Counted from the stretch's first letter, positions 1 through 8,768 are shown. The stretch: 38,895 nucleotides of DNA from Gemmatimonadales bacterium (GCA_025937755.1 JAICQR010000008.1:1-38895), one strand, 5' to 3'. Notes: a model not told the origin generated them from the sequence alone. Translations and numbers: made by a program.

Positions 1-2
1 CG

Positions 3-413
3 GAGATCGACTTCGGCCGGATGCCCGATGGGGTCCCGCCCATCGTGACCTATGCCGCCAAGTGGGAGCCGGACCTTCCCGAGTACGCCGGCACCGAGCC
101 GGTGTGCCCGGCGCAGGTGTCGGCCGATCTCGCGCGGCGTATCGCGAAGGTCGCGCGCCACGCCTGGCTCAGCCTCGCGCGGGCCGAAGGCTACGGCCGG
201 GTGGACCTGCGGGTGGACGAGTCGGGACAGCCGTGGGTGATCGAGGTGAATCCCTGCCCCGACCTCTCCCGCGACGCGGGCCTGGCCCGCATGGCGCGGG
301 CGCACGGCTGGGACTACGAGGTGCTGGTGGAGCGGATCGTGGCGGAAGCGCTGGGCCGGTCGAACGCGACCGCCGCCGCGAGCGCGCTCACCGCGAGGAC
401 TGTAGCCGCGTGA
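3..413 (+). CDS. ATP-grasp ligase, D-Ala-D-Ala ligase-like, C-terminal part
   Basis: The gene runs in from the left edge; only its last ~136 codons are present. The visible part is the C-terminal half of an ATP-grasp domain: GYGRVDLRVD, then WVIEVNPCPDL, which matches the metal- and ATP-binding (F/V)xExN(P/T) segment of D-alanine-D-alanine ligases and related amino-acid ligases. The family joins a carboxylate to an amine with ATP. The N-terminal half is missing, so the substrate cannot be judged. The stop (411-413) overlaps the GTG start of the acetyltransferase gene, so the two are translationally coupled, and lysine 2,3-aminomutase follows. That context suggests a ligase acting on lysine or beta-lysine rather than a housekeeping Ddl; this is inference. 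Confidence 0.8.
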   Translation, partial: EIDFGRMPDGVPPIVTYAAKWEPDLPEYAGTEPVCPAQVSADLARRIAKVARHAWLSLARAEGYGRVDLRVDESGQPWVIEVNPCPDLSRDAGLARMARAHGWDYEVLVERIVAEALGRSNATAAASALTARTVAA

Positions 414-943
414 TCGCGGCACCCGGCGCCACTTCGCGACTGCAGGCAGCAACGCTGCGACCGGCGCGCGCCGAGGATCGCGCCGCCATCGAAGCCATCA
501 CCCGGGACGCCGGCGTCTTCCACGACGACGAGGTGCCCGTGGCCCTGGAAGTGTTTGACGCGGCGGTCGGGGGCGACCCCAGCTACGTCGCGGTGGTGGC
601 CGAGCGCGGGGGACGCGCCGCCGGCTGGGTGTGCTGGGGCGCGACCCCATGCACCCGAGGGACGTACGACATGTACTGGTTGGCGGTGGACCCGGTGCAG
701 CACGGCGCCGGCATCGGCAGCCAGCTCGTGACGGAGATGGAGCGGCGCTTGAACGGGGTTGGCCGGCTGATCGTCGTGGAGACGGCGGGCCGCCCCGACT
801 ACGCGCCCACTCGCGCGTTCTACGAGGCCAGGGGCTACGCGCGGTCCGCCACGATTCCCGACTTCTATGCCCCGGGCGACGACCTCGTGGTCTACGTCAA
901 GAGCCTCGTGCGAAGTGCCGACTCACTAGAGGAGGACGGGTAG
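410..943 (+). CDS. GNAT family N-acetyltransferase
   Basis: Protein of 177 residues. The GTG start is chosen because it makes a 4-base GTGA overlap with the upstream stop and leaves a full GNAT domain; the longer reading frame upstream only shadows the ATP-grasp gene. The acetyl-CoA pyrophosphate loop is seen as QHGAGIG at about residues 97-103, after a beta-4 strand (YWLAVDP), and FYEARGY near 145 is the usual C-terminal motif. It should transfer an acetyl group from acetyl-CoA to an amine. It lies between an ATP-grasp ligase and lysine 2,3-aminomutase. In methanogens AblB acetylates beta-lysine, but AblB is longer, so equivalence is not shown. Confidence 0.85.
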   Translation: MIAAPGATSRLQAATLRPARAEDRAAIEAITRDAGVFHDDEVPVALEVFDAAVGGDPSYVAVVAERGGRAAGWVCWGATPCTRGTYDMYWLAVDPVQHGAGIGSQLVTEMERRLNGVGRLIVVETAGRPDYAPTRAFYEARGYARSATIPDFYAPGDDLVVYVKSLVRSADSLEEDG

Positions 944-947
944 CTTC

Positions 948-2186
948 ATGGAGACCTGGCAGGAAGTGCTCAGGAAGAACTCGATACGCTCGCTCGACCA
1001 GCTGGCCGAGCGGTTCGGCGCGGAGAATTTCCCCGAGCTGGACCGCCTGCGGCTGGCGGCCGAGAACTTCGAGTTCCGGATCTCGCCGGCGATGGCGGAG
1101 CTGATCCAGTCGCCCAACGATCCGATCTGGCGCCAGTACGTCCCCTCGGTCGAGGAACTCGACGTCGTCGACGGTGTCGTGGACTCGCTCAATGAGGACG
1201 CCGACAGCCCGGTGCCCAACATCACCCACCGCTACCCCGACCGGGCACTCTTTCTCGTGTCGCCGGTCTGCGCCACGTACTGCCGGTTCTGCACCCGGCG
1301 GCGCAAGGTGGGCGACCCCGAGAAGATCCCCATGTCGCAGTTCGAGAGCGCGTTCCAGTATCTCGAGGAGCACACCGAGATCCGGGACGTGATCATGAGC
1401 GGCGGCGATCCGCTGCTGCTCAACGACCGGCGGCTGGAGGCGATCCTCACCCGGCTGCGCGCCATCCCGCATCTCGAGATCATCCGGATCGGGAGCAGGG
1501 TGCCGTGTCACCTGCCCGAGCGGATCACGCCGGAACTGTGCGAGATGCTGCACAAGTTCCACCCGCTCTGGATCAACACCCACTTCAACCATCCCGACGA
1601 GCTCACGCCCGCCGCGATCAAGGGGCTGGGCATGCTGGCCGACGCGGGCATCCCGCTCGGTTGCCAGACGGTGCTGCTCAAGGGCGTCAATGACGACCCG
1701 GGCGTGATGAAGGCGCTGATGCAGAAGCTGCTCGTGGCACGGGTCCGGCCGTACTACATCTACATGGCCGACCAGGTCGCCGGCGCCGAACACTTCCGCA
1801 CCAGTGTCCAGACCGGTATCCGGGTCATGGAGGCGCTGCGCGGCTGGACCAGTGGCCTGGCCAACCCGCACTTCGTCATCGACGCCCCCGGTGGCGGCGG
1901 CAAGATCCCGCTGCTCCCCGAGTACGTCCTGAGCATGACCGACGAAGAAGTGGTGGTGCGCAACTTCCGGGGCGACCAGTTCGTCTACAAGCAGCCCCAG
2001 GAAGAAGAGCTGGCGGGCGCGGGCAAGGGAGAGCCGGAATACCTGTTCCAGCCGCGAGCCAAGAAGCCGCGCAAGCGGACGGCGAAGGCGGTCAAGGGTC
2101 CGGCGGTGAAACCCGCCACCGCGACTTCGGCCGAGAAGGAAACGGCGGCCAAGGCAGGAAGAAAGTCAGCGAGGAAGACCGCGTAG
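948..2186 (+). CDS. kamA: lysine 2,3-aminomutase (radical SAM, PLP)
   Basis: Protein of 412 residues. It interconverts L-alpha-lysine and L-beta-lysine using S-adenosylmethionine, a [4Fe-4S] cluster and PLP. The cluster motif CxxxCxxC is at C108, C112 and C115. The PLP lysine is K319 in PGGGGK. Asp275 (YMADQ) and Asp312 (VIDAPGG) occupy the positions of the two substrate-lysine-binding aspartates of clostridial enzyme, which favours a free-lysine mutase over the EF-P-modifying EpmB branch. A purine-rich GGAGGACGGG lies at 931-940, somewhat far from the ATG. After about residue 365 the protein carries an unusual Lys/Ala/Arg-rich tail absent from the core family. The gene ends two bases from the convergent peptide-binding lipoprotein gene. 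Confidence 0.92.
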   Translation: METWQEVLRKNSIRSLDQLAERFGAENFPELDRLRLAAENFEFRISPAMAELIQSPNDPIWRQYVPSVEELDVVDGVVDSLNEDADSPVPNITHRYPDRALFLVSPVCATYCRFCTRRRKVGDPEKIPMSQFESAFQYLEEHTEIRDVIMSGGDPLLLNDRRLEAILTRLRAIPHLEIIRIGSRVPCHLPERITPELCEMLHKFHPLWINTHFNHPDELTPAAIKGLGMLADAGIPLGCQTVLLKGVNDDPGVMKALMQKLLVARVRPYYIYMADQVAGAEHFRTSVQTGIRVMEALRGWTSGLANPHFVIDAPGGGGKIPLLPEYVLSMTDEEVVVRNFRGDQFVYKQPQEEELAGAGKGEPEYLFQPRAKKPRKRTAKAVKGPAVKPATATSAEKETAAKAGRKSARKTA

Positions 2187-2188
2187 CG

Positions 2189-3748
2189 CTACTGCACGGT
2201 CCAGTCCGGCAGCGTGGCCAGCCAGGCATAGGGATTGATGGTCACGTTGTCGAGCCGCCGGGAAATGGCAGATCGTGCCACCGGGTTGTAGAGGAAGATC
2301 GCGGGCGCGTCCTGGTTCAGCAGGGACAGCGCCCGCCGGTACAGCGGTCCCGCCACGCTGGTGTCGCTGGTGGCCGCCGCGCGGGCCAGGAGTGAATCAA
2401 AGGCCGGCAGCGACCAGCGCCCGTAGTTGACCTCATCCCACCCCGACGTGCCCCACTGCTCTTCCAATCCCCGCAAGGTCGGCTCGTCGAGATACGCGCC
2501 GATGTAGCTGTCGAACCGTCCCGCGGCCAGCCGCTCCTGGAACACCGGAAAGTCCACCCGCGTGACGGTCACTTCAGCGCCAGCGCGCCGCCACATCTCC
2601 TGCATCGCCTGCGCGATCTGCACCCGCGACGGGCTGGTGCCCGGCACCAGGATGTCGAACTTCACATCATGGCCTCGAAGCATCCCCGTCGCGGCAGCTG
2701 TGTCGAGCTCGATCTGCTCGACACCAGCCGACCCGATCCACGACATCGCCGAGATCGGTCCGGCCGGCACCTTCACACCGGTCCCGAACGCGTTGGTCGC
2801 CACCGCCTGCCGGTCGATCGCCATGGCCAGTGCGCGCCGCACCTCGCGCGAGCCCAGCGTCGGGGTGGGCCGGCCGCGGTCGTCGGCCACCTTGAAGGCC
2901 AGGAATCCGTACACCACCGACCCATGCTGGTCCAGCCGGAATGTGGAATCGTCGGCGACGCGGTCCGCGTCCTGGCTCGACACCAATGTTTCCATCAGGT
3001 CGGCTTCGTGCGAAAGCAGCAGGTTGAGCGCGGCACCCGGGTCGCCGGTGAATCGCACTACCACCCGTTCGAGTCCGGCTCGCCGCTCAGCCGGGCGCAT
3101 CGTGTCCGCCCGCAACTCCAGCGACTCGCCGTGGCGCCAAGCCGCCACCCGATACGGTCCGCTGCCCACCAGGTGCGACAGCGCCGTGTCGGACATCAGC
3201 GCCTCGGGTTCCATCGACTCCCACACATGGAGCGGAAGAATCCGCACATGCTGGGTGGCGTCGTACAGCTGCTCCGGCTGGCGGCGGGTAAAGGTGAGCT
3301 TGACGGTCGCCGAGTCCTCGGCGTGTGCGGCGATGCGGCCGGCCACATGGTCGCGGGCCAGCGCGTCGATCACCGAATCGGCGTAGAGCTGGAACGAGAA
3401 GACCACGTCCGCCGCGGTGACCGGCGCGCCATCGTGCCAGCGGGCGTCGGGCCGAAGGTGGAACCGCCACGACAGCGAGTCGATTCGCTCCCAATGGTCG
3501 GCCAGCGCCGGCCGGTACGCCGACGAGTCGATCGACGCGCCACTGGGTGCCAGCGTGGCGAGACGTTCATAGACCAGGTCGGCCAGGTCACGCGAGCCAC
3601 CATCATAAATCAGCGGCGGAACCAGCGACGACGGCTCGGCCACCGACGCGATGACGACCGTGCCCGCCGGGCCGCGGCGAGTCCCTTCGTCAGCGCAGCC
3701 GGTGACCGACACCGCGAGCGCCAGCGCAAACATCCGGTGATGCCGCAT
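2189..3748 (-). CDS. ABC transporter substrate-binding lipoprotein, peptide/nickel (SBP family 5)
   Basis: Protein of 519 residues. The start at 3748 gives a short lipoprotein signal with lipobox VTGC (Cys18); the longer frame upstream is antisense-free but lies inside the HD-GYP gene and lacks a signal. The mature part has the DppA/OppA pattern: VIASVAEPSSLVPP at the start, then WRFHLRPDARWHDGAPVTAADV, the hallmark of solute-binding protein family 5, and LLNQDAPAIFLYNP near the end. The role is capture of a peptide or similar solute outside the inner membrane for an ABC importer. No permease or ATPase gene is nearby, so it is an orphan here. Its ATG lies one base beyond the stop of the HD-GYP gene, so the two are likely co-transcribed. 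Confidence 0.9.
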   Translation of the reverse strand: MRHHRMFALALAVSVTGCADEGTRRGPAGTVVIASVAEPSSLVPPLIYDGGSRDLADLVYERLATLAPSGASIDSSAYRPALADHWERIDSLSWRFHLRPDARWHDGAPVTAADVVFSFQLYADSVIDALARDHVAGRIAAHAEDSATVKLTFTRRQPEQLYDATQHVRILPLHVWESMEPEALMSDTALSHLVGSGPYRVAAWRHGESLELRADTMRPAERRAGLERVVVRFTGDPGAALNLLLSHEADLMETLVSSQDADRVADDSTFRLDQHGSVVYGFLAFKVADDRGRPTPTLGSREVRRALAMAIDRQAVATNAFGTGVKVPAGPISAMSWIGSAGVEQIELDTAAATGMLRGHDVKFDILVPGTSPSRVQIAQAMQEMWRRAGAEVTVTRVDFPVFQERLAAGRFDSYIGAYLDEPTLRGLEEQWGTSGWDEVNYGRWSLPAFDSLLARAAATSDTSVAGPLYRRALSLLNQDAPAIFLYNPVARSAISRRLDNVTINPYAWLATLPDWTVQ

Positions 3749-3749
3749 G

Positions 3750-5315
3750 TCAGGCCGCTTCCTTGAGAACCTGCGCCGACGCGCCCAGCAGCGCCTCGAA
3801 CACGTCGGGCCGCCACCAGTGCCGGGTTTCCTGCATCCGCATGATCGCCTCGTCGTGGGACATCGCCTTGCGGTAGCTGCGGGTGGTGGTGAGCGCGTCA
3901 TATACGTCCACCGCGCAGATGATCTGGGCGCCGAGGGGGATCTCCTCGCCCACCAGCCGGTCGGGATAGCCGGTGCCGTCGTACTTCTCGTGATGCCACC
4001 GGATGATCGGCTTGATATCCCAGGGGAACTCTACCGTCGCCAGCAGCTCCACACCCCAGGCGGGATGCTGCTGCACGATGGCAAACTCCTCGTCGGTCAG
4101 CCGGCCCGGCTTGTTCAGGATCTCGTGCGGCACCTTCACCTTGCCCAGGTCGTGAAGATAGGCGCCCAGCCGCAGCGCGGTGAGCTGTTCCTCGTCCAGG
4201 CCCAGCAGCCGGCCCACGGCTTCGCCCAGCGTCGCCACCCGTTCGCAGTGACCGTGGGTATAGCTGTCGGCCGATTCGATCGACTGGCCCCACTCGCGCA
4301 CCACCCGGAGATAGGTGGACTCGAGCCGGGCCCGCTTGCCATCGACATCCACCAGGTCCTTGCGCGCATCCAGCCGGCCGAACAGCCGGTGGGAAGCATG
4401 GAGCAGCGTCAGCGCTTCCTGGTTGCGCCCGCTCTGCTGGTAGAGCAGCGCCAGCTCGCGCGATGCCTCCGCCTCGCTCAGCACCGAGCCGGTGGCCACC
4501 GCCAGCTCGATCGCCGAGCGCAGCCGCGACTCGGCCAGCTGCGGCCGGCCGGTTTCGCGGTACACCCGGCCAATCATCTGATACGTGTCGGCCTTGTCGA
4601 GCCGGGAGTCGAGCTGGTTGAAGACCACGAGCGCGGCTTCGGCGCTGGCGAGCGCCTGGTCGGTACGGTGCTGGGCCAGCATCACCTCGGCCCGGTTGAG
4701 CAGTACCAGTCCCTTGAGGTGGGCCATGCCGGCGCGCTCGGCGATGGCCAGGCTTTCCTCGTAGCAGCGCTCCGCCTCGGACCAGCGGCGCAGGTCGGCG
4801 TTGACCATACCCTGGTTGTGGAGCGCCAGCGCCAGTCCCTGTTCCTCGCCCACCGAAGCGAGCGCAGAGTGGGCCCGCTCGTAGTGGGCCAGGGCCGACT
4901 GGAGGTCCCCGCGAATGTTGGCGAGGATGCCGAGGTTCTGTTCCACCCGGCCGCGCAGGACCGGATCGTCGCCACCCAGCTCGATGGCGCGCCGGTAGCG
5001 CTGTTGGGCCGATTCGATCTCGCCGGTCTCGAAGTCGAAGCCGGCGAGCGCGTTCAATGCCCGCGCGGCGCGGAGTGTGTCGCCGATCTCGACCGCGACA
5101 CCGAGGGCGCGCTGTACCAGGGCCTGGGCCCGGTGCTGATCGCCCTGATGATGGTGTACCACGGCCAGCCGCCGAAGCGCATCCGACAGCACGTCATGCT
5201 GTCGGCGCGATTCGGCGGCCTCGATGGCTGAGTTGAAGCACGCGATGGCCTGGACCGGCGCACCCGCGCGTTCGTGCTGCTCGCCTTCCGCCAGCAGGGT
5301 CAGAGCGGAAGGCAT
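3750..5315 (-). CDS. TPR-repeat protein with C-terminal HD-GYP phosphodiesterase domain
   Basis: Protein of 521 residues. Residues ~1-320 form a series of tetratricopeptide-like helical repeats (for example ALAHYERAHSALA and EAERCYEESLAIAE). Residues ~345-515 are an HD-GYP domain: HDLGK at 388-392, HHEKYDGTGYP at 441-451 and VDVYDALTTTRSYR from 469, all canonical. The family hydrolyses cyclic di-GMP (or cGAMP) to linear or mononucleotide products. There is no signal peptide or membrane segment, so it is probably cytosolic, with the TPR part as a protein-binding sensor. It starts 7 bases after the ZU5-like lipoprotein stop with no obvious ribosome binding site, which suggests translational coupling. 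Confidence 0.9.
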   Translation of the reverse strand: MPSALTLLAEGEQHERAGAPVQAIACFNSAIEAAESRRQHDVLSDALRRLAVVHHHQGDQHRAQALVQRALGVAVEIGDTLRAARALNALAGFDFETGEIESAQQRYRRAIELGGDDPVLRGRVEQNLGILANIRGDLQSALAHYERAHSALASVGEEQGLALALHNQGMVNADLRRWSEAERCYEESLAIAERAGMAHLKGLVLLNRAEVMLAQHRTDQALASAEAALVVFNQLDSRLDKADTYQMIGRVYRETGRPQLAESRLRSAIELAVATGSVLSEAEASRELALLYQQSGRNQEALTLLHASHRLFGRLDARKDLVDVDGKRARLESTYLRVVREWGQSIESADSYTHGHCERVATLGEAVGRLLGLDEEQLTALRLGAYLHDLGKVKVPHEILNKPGRLTDEEFAIVQQHPAWGVELLATVEFPWDIKPIIRWHHEKYDGTGYPDRLVGEEIPLGAQIICAVDVYDALTTTRSYRKAMSHDEAIMRMQETRHWWRPDVFEALLGASAQVLKEAA

Positions 5316-5322
5316 CGGAAGG

Positions 5323-5919
5323 CTACCACGCCACCGCGTAGCGGGAGAAGTGATCCACCGGCGCCGTCACCGTCTGCCGGCGATTCGTATCCCGGGACTT
5401 GAGCAGCTCGAGAATCGAAAGTCCCTCGTCGGTGTAGACGATCTGCTTCGGCGCCACCAGCTCGACGCAGTTGGAGTAGCTCATCGTCAGTGCAGCGGAT
5501 TTCTCGAACCTCAGCCCTTCCGGCTGGAACCGTACCGAGTTGGTGCGGCCCGGCATCTGCTCAGCAGTAATTGTGACGGGCCGCTGCAGCGCCCCGCGAG
5601 GTATGACCAGCGTGTGACTGCCCACCACAATGGTGCCACCGGCGCGGCCGATCTCCGTCGAGGTGATTGCATACGGCTGCGAGGAGCAGGTGAGCAGCTG
5701 CACTACGCCGTCCACCAAGCCGATGACCGGATCGGTCACCGGCGCCAGCGGCTCCAGCAGCGGATCGGTGATCGGCGCGAGCGGCTGCAGCAGTCCACCG
5801 AGCAGCGGATCGGGCGCTTCGCTGGTCGACGGACCCACCGGCGACTCACCACAGGCCGACACCAGCATCAGCGCGACGGCGAACGTCAACGTCCGAAGGA
5901 ACCGAAGATGCTTCGACAT
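5323..5919 (-). CDS. lipoprotein with ZU5-like domain
   Basis: Protein of 198 residues. The start at 5919 is chosen because it follows a GGAGAG ribosome binding site and begins a clear lipoprotein signal with lipobox VSAC (Cys23); the frame continues upstream without sense. After the Cys comes a Pro/Leu-rich linker with a near-duplication (PLAPITDP and PLAPVTDP), then a beta-rich domain with GGTIVVGSHTLVIPRGAL. That pattern, Gly-Gly-x-hydrophobic strand then a (I/V)PxGAL turn, is typical of ZU5-like modules in secreted proteins. The C-terminal end has VDHFSRYAV, also usual for this type. The cellular function is unknown. It leads a likely three-gene operon with the HD-GYP and peptide-binding genes. 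Confidence 0.75.
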   Translation of the reverse strand: MSKHLRFLRTLTFAVALMLVSACGESPVGPSTSEAPDPLLGGLLQPLAPITDPLLEPLAPVTDPVIGLVDGVVQLLTCSSQPYAITSTEIGRAGGTIVVGSHTLVIPRGALQRPVTITAEQMPGRTNSVRFQPEGLRFEKSAALTMSYSNCVELVAPKQIVYTDEGLSILELLKSRDTNRRQTVTAPVDHFSRYAVAW

Positions 5920-6141
5920 ACTCTCCACGCTTTCGTAAGGTGTTGGCCGAGCGTCGTTACCGCAGTCCGAACCGGGGCTCGACTGCCGGGCGCATCGGCG
6001 CGCCGGGACGCAGGACGACTTCGGCACCCAGAAGAGCAATGGCCATGCCCAAGCGTGACCAATTGTCCAGATGTTCAACATCAGGACGTTGACTGATTAT
6101 GTAAAACCTTACGTGGGGCTAAAATAGAGCTGAGCGTGCAG

Positions 6142-6160
6142 AAAAATGCATGTCGCATTT
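6142..6160 (-). terminator. possible intrinsic terminator
   Basis: AAATGC (6144-6149) and GCATTT (6155-6160) form a perfect 6-bp inverted repeat with a 5-base loop. Read on the minus strand the stem ends in five T residues. It lies 51 bases after the DUF2784 stop. The stem is GC-poor, so termination would be weak. Confidence 0.4.
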
Positions 6161-6210
6161 AGTGACAGGTGCAATCGGGTCGGGGTGCGGATGTGGGCGC
6201 TGGCACCGCA

Positions 6211-6606
6211 TCAGGTGCTGCCGCGGCCCCGCGGCGTTCGGCGCCAGACCTGCCAGTAGATGAGCAGGTTCACCAGGATGACGCCGGCTCCCAGCACCAG
6301 CTGCGTCGTCCGGGTGAGCGCGCTGGGGTAAAGCAGCGGCAGGATGTAGTGTTCCACGAACCCACCCTCGTACCCGCCCAGCCCGCCCTCCTGGCGGAGC
6401 CATTTCTCCAGCGGCGTGAGCGGGCAGATCCACCCGGCAAACTCGATCAGCGCTCCCCACACCGCCGCCGGCAGGTGCAGCCACATCACCCAGCGCCAGC
6501 GCAGCACCAGCAGGCCGCCCAGCACCACGAAGAGCACAAACCCCAGGTGCAGAACGACGACGGCGTCCGCGAGGACGCCGTAGAAGCCGGACGGAAGCAG
6601 CAACAT
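6211..6606 (-). CDS. DUF2784 family membrane protein
   Basis: Protein of 131 residues with four predicted membrane segments: about 10-34, 38-60 (WVMWLHLPAAVWGALIEF), a shorter one near 85-95, and 102-120. The motifs GWICPLTPLEKWLR and GFVEHYILPLLYP identify DUF2784, a small inner-membrane family of unknown function. Its ATG overlaps the EF-G stop by one base (TGATG), so it is translationally coupled to that gene. What a DUF2784 protein has to do with a translation-factor-like GTPase is not known; the link may only be genomic. Confidence 0.85.
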   Translation of the reverse strand: MLLLPSGFYGVLADAVVVLHLGFVLFVVLGGLLVLRWRWVMWLHLPAAVWGALIEFAGWICPLTPLEKWLRQEGGLGGYEGGFVEHYILPLLYPSALTRTTQLVLGAGVILVNLLIYWQVWRRTPRGRGST

Positions 6607-8666
6607 CAGGCGGACACCGCCATTTCCTTCTCGTTCTCCTCCGCCACCTTCGCCGCCACTTCGGGAGGCGCTTCGGCATAGAGATGGAACTTGTGCCGGT
6701 AGGTGCCCCGCCCATGCGTCAGTGAATGCAGCGTGGTCGAATACCGGTACAGCTCGGCCTCGGGAACGATCGCCTTCACCCGGGTGAGCCGCCCGTCCTG
6801 TTCGGTGCCGAGAATCTGGCCCCGCCGAGCGCTCAGGTCTCCCATCACGTCGCCCAGGACATCGTCCGGCGTCCACACCGTGACTTCCGCCAGCGGCTCG
6901 AGCAGCACCGGCCGGCACTGGGGCGCGACGTTCCGGAACGCCATGATGCCGGCCATCTTGAACGACATCTCGTTCGAGTCTACGTCGTGATAGGATCCGT
7001 CGTAGCACTCGCACGAGAAGTCCACCATGGGATAGCCGGCCACCACCCCCCGCTTGGCGGACTCCTGTACCCCGCGATCGACCGCCGGGATGTACTTGTT
7101 GGGAATCACCCCGCCCACGATCCGGTCGACGAATTCGTAGCCCGCACCACGGGGACGAGGCGCCAGCCGGATCCAGCAGTCGCCATACTGCCCCCGGCCG
7201 CCGCTCTGCTTCTTGTGCTTGCCCTGCCCCTCGGCCTTGCCACGGATGGTCTCGCGGTAGGCGATGTGGGGTCGGACCAGCTCCGCGTGGACCCCGAACT
7301 TCCGCGCCAGCCGGCCCAGGATGGTCTCGAAGTGCCGCTCGCCCATGCCGTGAATGAGGGTCTGGCCCAGCTCCGAGCTGTACTCGAAGTGAAAAGTCGG
7401 GTCCTCTTCGTGCAGCTTGTGCAGCGCGGCGGCCAGCTTGTCTTCCTCGCCCCGCGCCTTCACCACCACCGCCGAGCTCGCCACCGCATCGGGAAATGGC
7501 GTGGGCGGAAGCCGCACAGGGTGGTCGCGCCGGCAGAAGGTGTCGTTGGTATGGGTGTCGCGCAGCTTGGCCACGGTCCCGATGTCGCCGGCGTTGAGGC
7601 GATCCACTTCCACCCGGTCGCGGCCCTGTTGCACCGACAGGTGGTTGAGCTTCTCGACCGTCTCGTGCTCGGCGTTCCACACTTCGTCGCCGTTGCGGAT
7701 GCTGCCTGCGTACAGTCGGAACAGCGTTACATCACCCACGTGGGGTTCACTGACGGTCTTGAAGACGTGGCCCAGGAGGGGAGGACGGTCAGCGCCATCC
7801 AGACCTGGCACCGCGCTCTCGAGCGGCGGCGGAAACAGCTCGACCATCTCGGTCAGGAGTGTGCGGGTGCCGTATGTGAGGTCACCACTGCCGCAGAAGA
7901 GCGGCACCACGTCGCCTGCCTGCATCGCGCGCTTCATCACCGCGACGATTTCTTCCCGCGGGATAGGATCGCCCGAGAGGTAGCGCTCGATCAGCGCATC
8001 ATCGGTCGCGGCCACCGCTTCGGTGAGCTGGTCGGTGTACTGCCTGAACCGCTCCTCCAGCTCCGGCGGCACGTCTTCTTCGTCATACTCGCCCGCCTTG
8101 GTGCCCTTCCTGAAGTTGTGGTACTTGCCGGTGAAGAGATTGACGATGCCGTGAAAGTCGTGGCCGTCGCCCACCGGGATCTCCACTGGCACCACCTTGG
8201 GCGAGAGGTGGTCCCGAACGTCGGCAAACACGCTTTCGAAATCGGCGTGCTCCTTGTCCATGCCGGACACGAAGATGATCCGCGGCAGGTGCAGCCGATC
8301 GCAGACTTCCCACACTTTCTCGGTGCCGACCTCGACCCCGGCCGCGCCGGACAGCACCACCACTGCGGCATCGGCCGCATACAACCCGCCTACAGCTTCC
8401 CCGAAGTAATCGAGGTACCCGGGGGTGTCGATCATGTTGATCTTGGTGTCCATCCACTCGGCGTAGGCCAGGCCGAGGCCGATGGAGTGCTGGCGTTCGA
8501 TCTCGTCGGGGGATGTATCGGTGAGGGTGGTGCCGTCCTTGATCGACCCATGGCGCCGGCTGGAGCCGGACACGAAGGCCAGTGCGTCCACCAGGGACGT
8601 CTTTCCGCTCGCTCCGTGGCCCACGAAGGCCACGTTGCGAATCGCATCCGATCCATAGACCTGCAC
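6606..8666 (-). CDS. elongation factor G-like GTPase (EF-G type 2)
   Basis: Protein of 686 residues. I chose the GTG at 8666 because GGAGG sits 8 bases upstream and the domain begins at once (YGSDAIRNVAFVGHG). The P-loop is GHGASGKTS (residues 16-24), G3 is DTPGYLDY, and G4 is SGMDKE in place of the usual NKMD. Domains II to V follow in normal order, with GRGQYGDCW in domain IV and RRGQILGTEQ in domain V. The altered P-loop (GHGASGKT rather than AHIDAGKT) and G4 place it with the EF-G-like paralogues, whose role in the cell is not settled, rather than the canonical factor made from str operons. There is no rpsL, rpsG or tufA nearby. It is coupled to a DUF2784 gene. Confidence 0.9.
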   Translation of the reverse strand: MQVYGSDAIRNVAFVGHGASGKTSLVDALAFVSGSSRRHGSIKDGTTLTDTSPDEIERQHSIGLGLAYAEWMDTKINMIDTPGYLDYFGEAVGGLYAADAAVVVLSGAAGVEVGTEKVWEVCDRLHLPRIIFVSGMDKEHADFESVFADVRDHLSPKVVPVEIPVGDGHDFHGIVNLFTGKYHNFRKGTKAGEYDEEDVPPELEERFRQYTDQLTEAVAATDDALIERYLSGDPIPREEIVAVMKRAMQAGDVVPLFCGSGDLTYGTRTLLTEMVELFPPPLESAVPGLDGADRPPLLGHVFKTVSEPHVGDVTLFRLYAGSIRNGDEVWNAEHETVEKLNHLSVQQGRDRVEVDRLNAGDIGTVAKLRDTHTNDTFCRRDHPVRLPPTPFPDAVASSAVVVKARGEEDKLAAALHKLHEEDPTFHFEYSSELGQTLIHGMGERHFETILGRLARKFGVHAELVRPHIAYRETIRGKAEGQGKHKKQSGGRGQYGDCWIRLAPRPRGAGYEFVDRIVGGVIPNKYIPAVDRGVQESAKRGVVAGYPMVDFSCECYDGSYHDVDSNEMSFKMAGIMAFRNVAPQCRPVLLEPLAEVTVWTPDDVLGDVMGDLSARRGQILGTEQDGRLTRVKAIVPEAELYRYSTTLHSLTHGRGTYRHKFHLYAEAPPEVAAKVAEENEKEMAVSA

Positions 8667-8728
8667 GGCCGTCACCTCCAGCGTCGGGTGTATCTGAACC
8701 TGAAGCCGGATGGCGGGTCTGTCAAACG

Positions 8729-8768
8729 AAGGCGGTAAGGCGGTAAGGCGGTAAGGCGGTACGGCGGT
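8729..8768. repeat. tandem octamer array AAGGCGGT, five units
   Basis: Four exact AAGGCGGT units (8729-8760) are followed by ACGGCGGT (8761-8768). The array lies just upstream of the EF-G start. A second array in the same orientation follows at 8870, with a large inverted repeat in between. Confidence 0.95.

Noticed and set aside
3747-5231. 494-residue plus-strand frame over the HD-GYP gene
   Set aside because: Antisense shadow of a gene with complete HD-GYP and TPR motifs.
6726-8738. 670-residue open frame on the plus strand across the EF-G gene
   Set aside because: Antisense shadow; the minus strand has all EF-G motifs and a good ribosome binding site.
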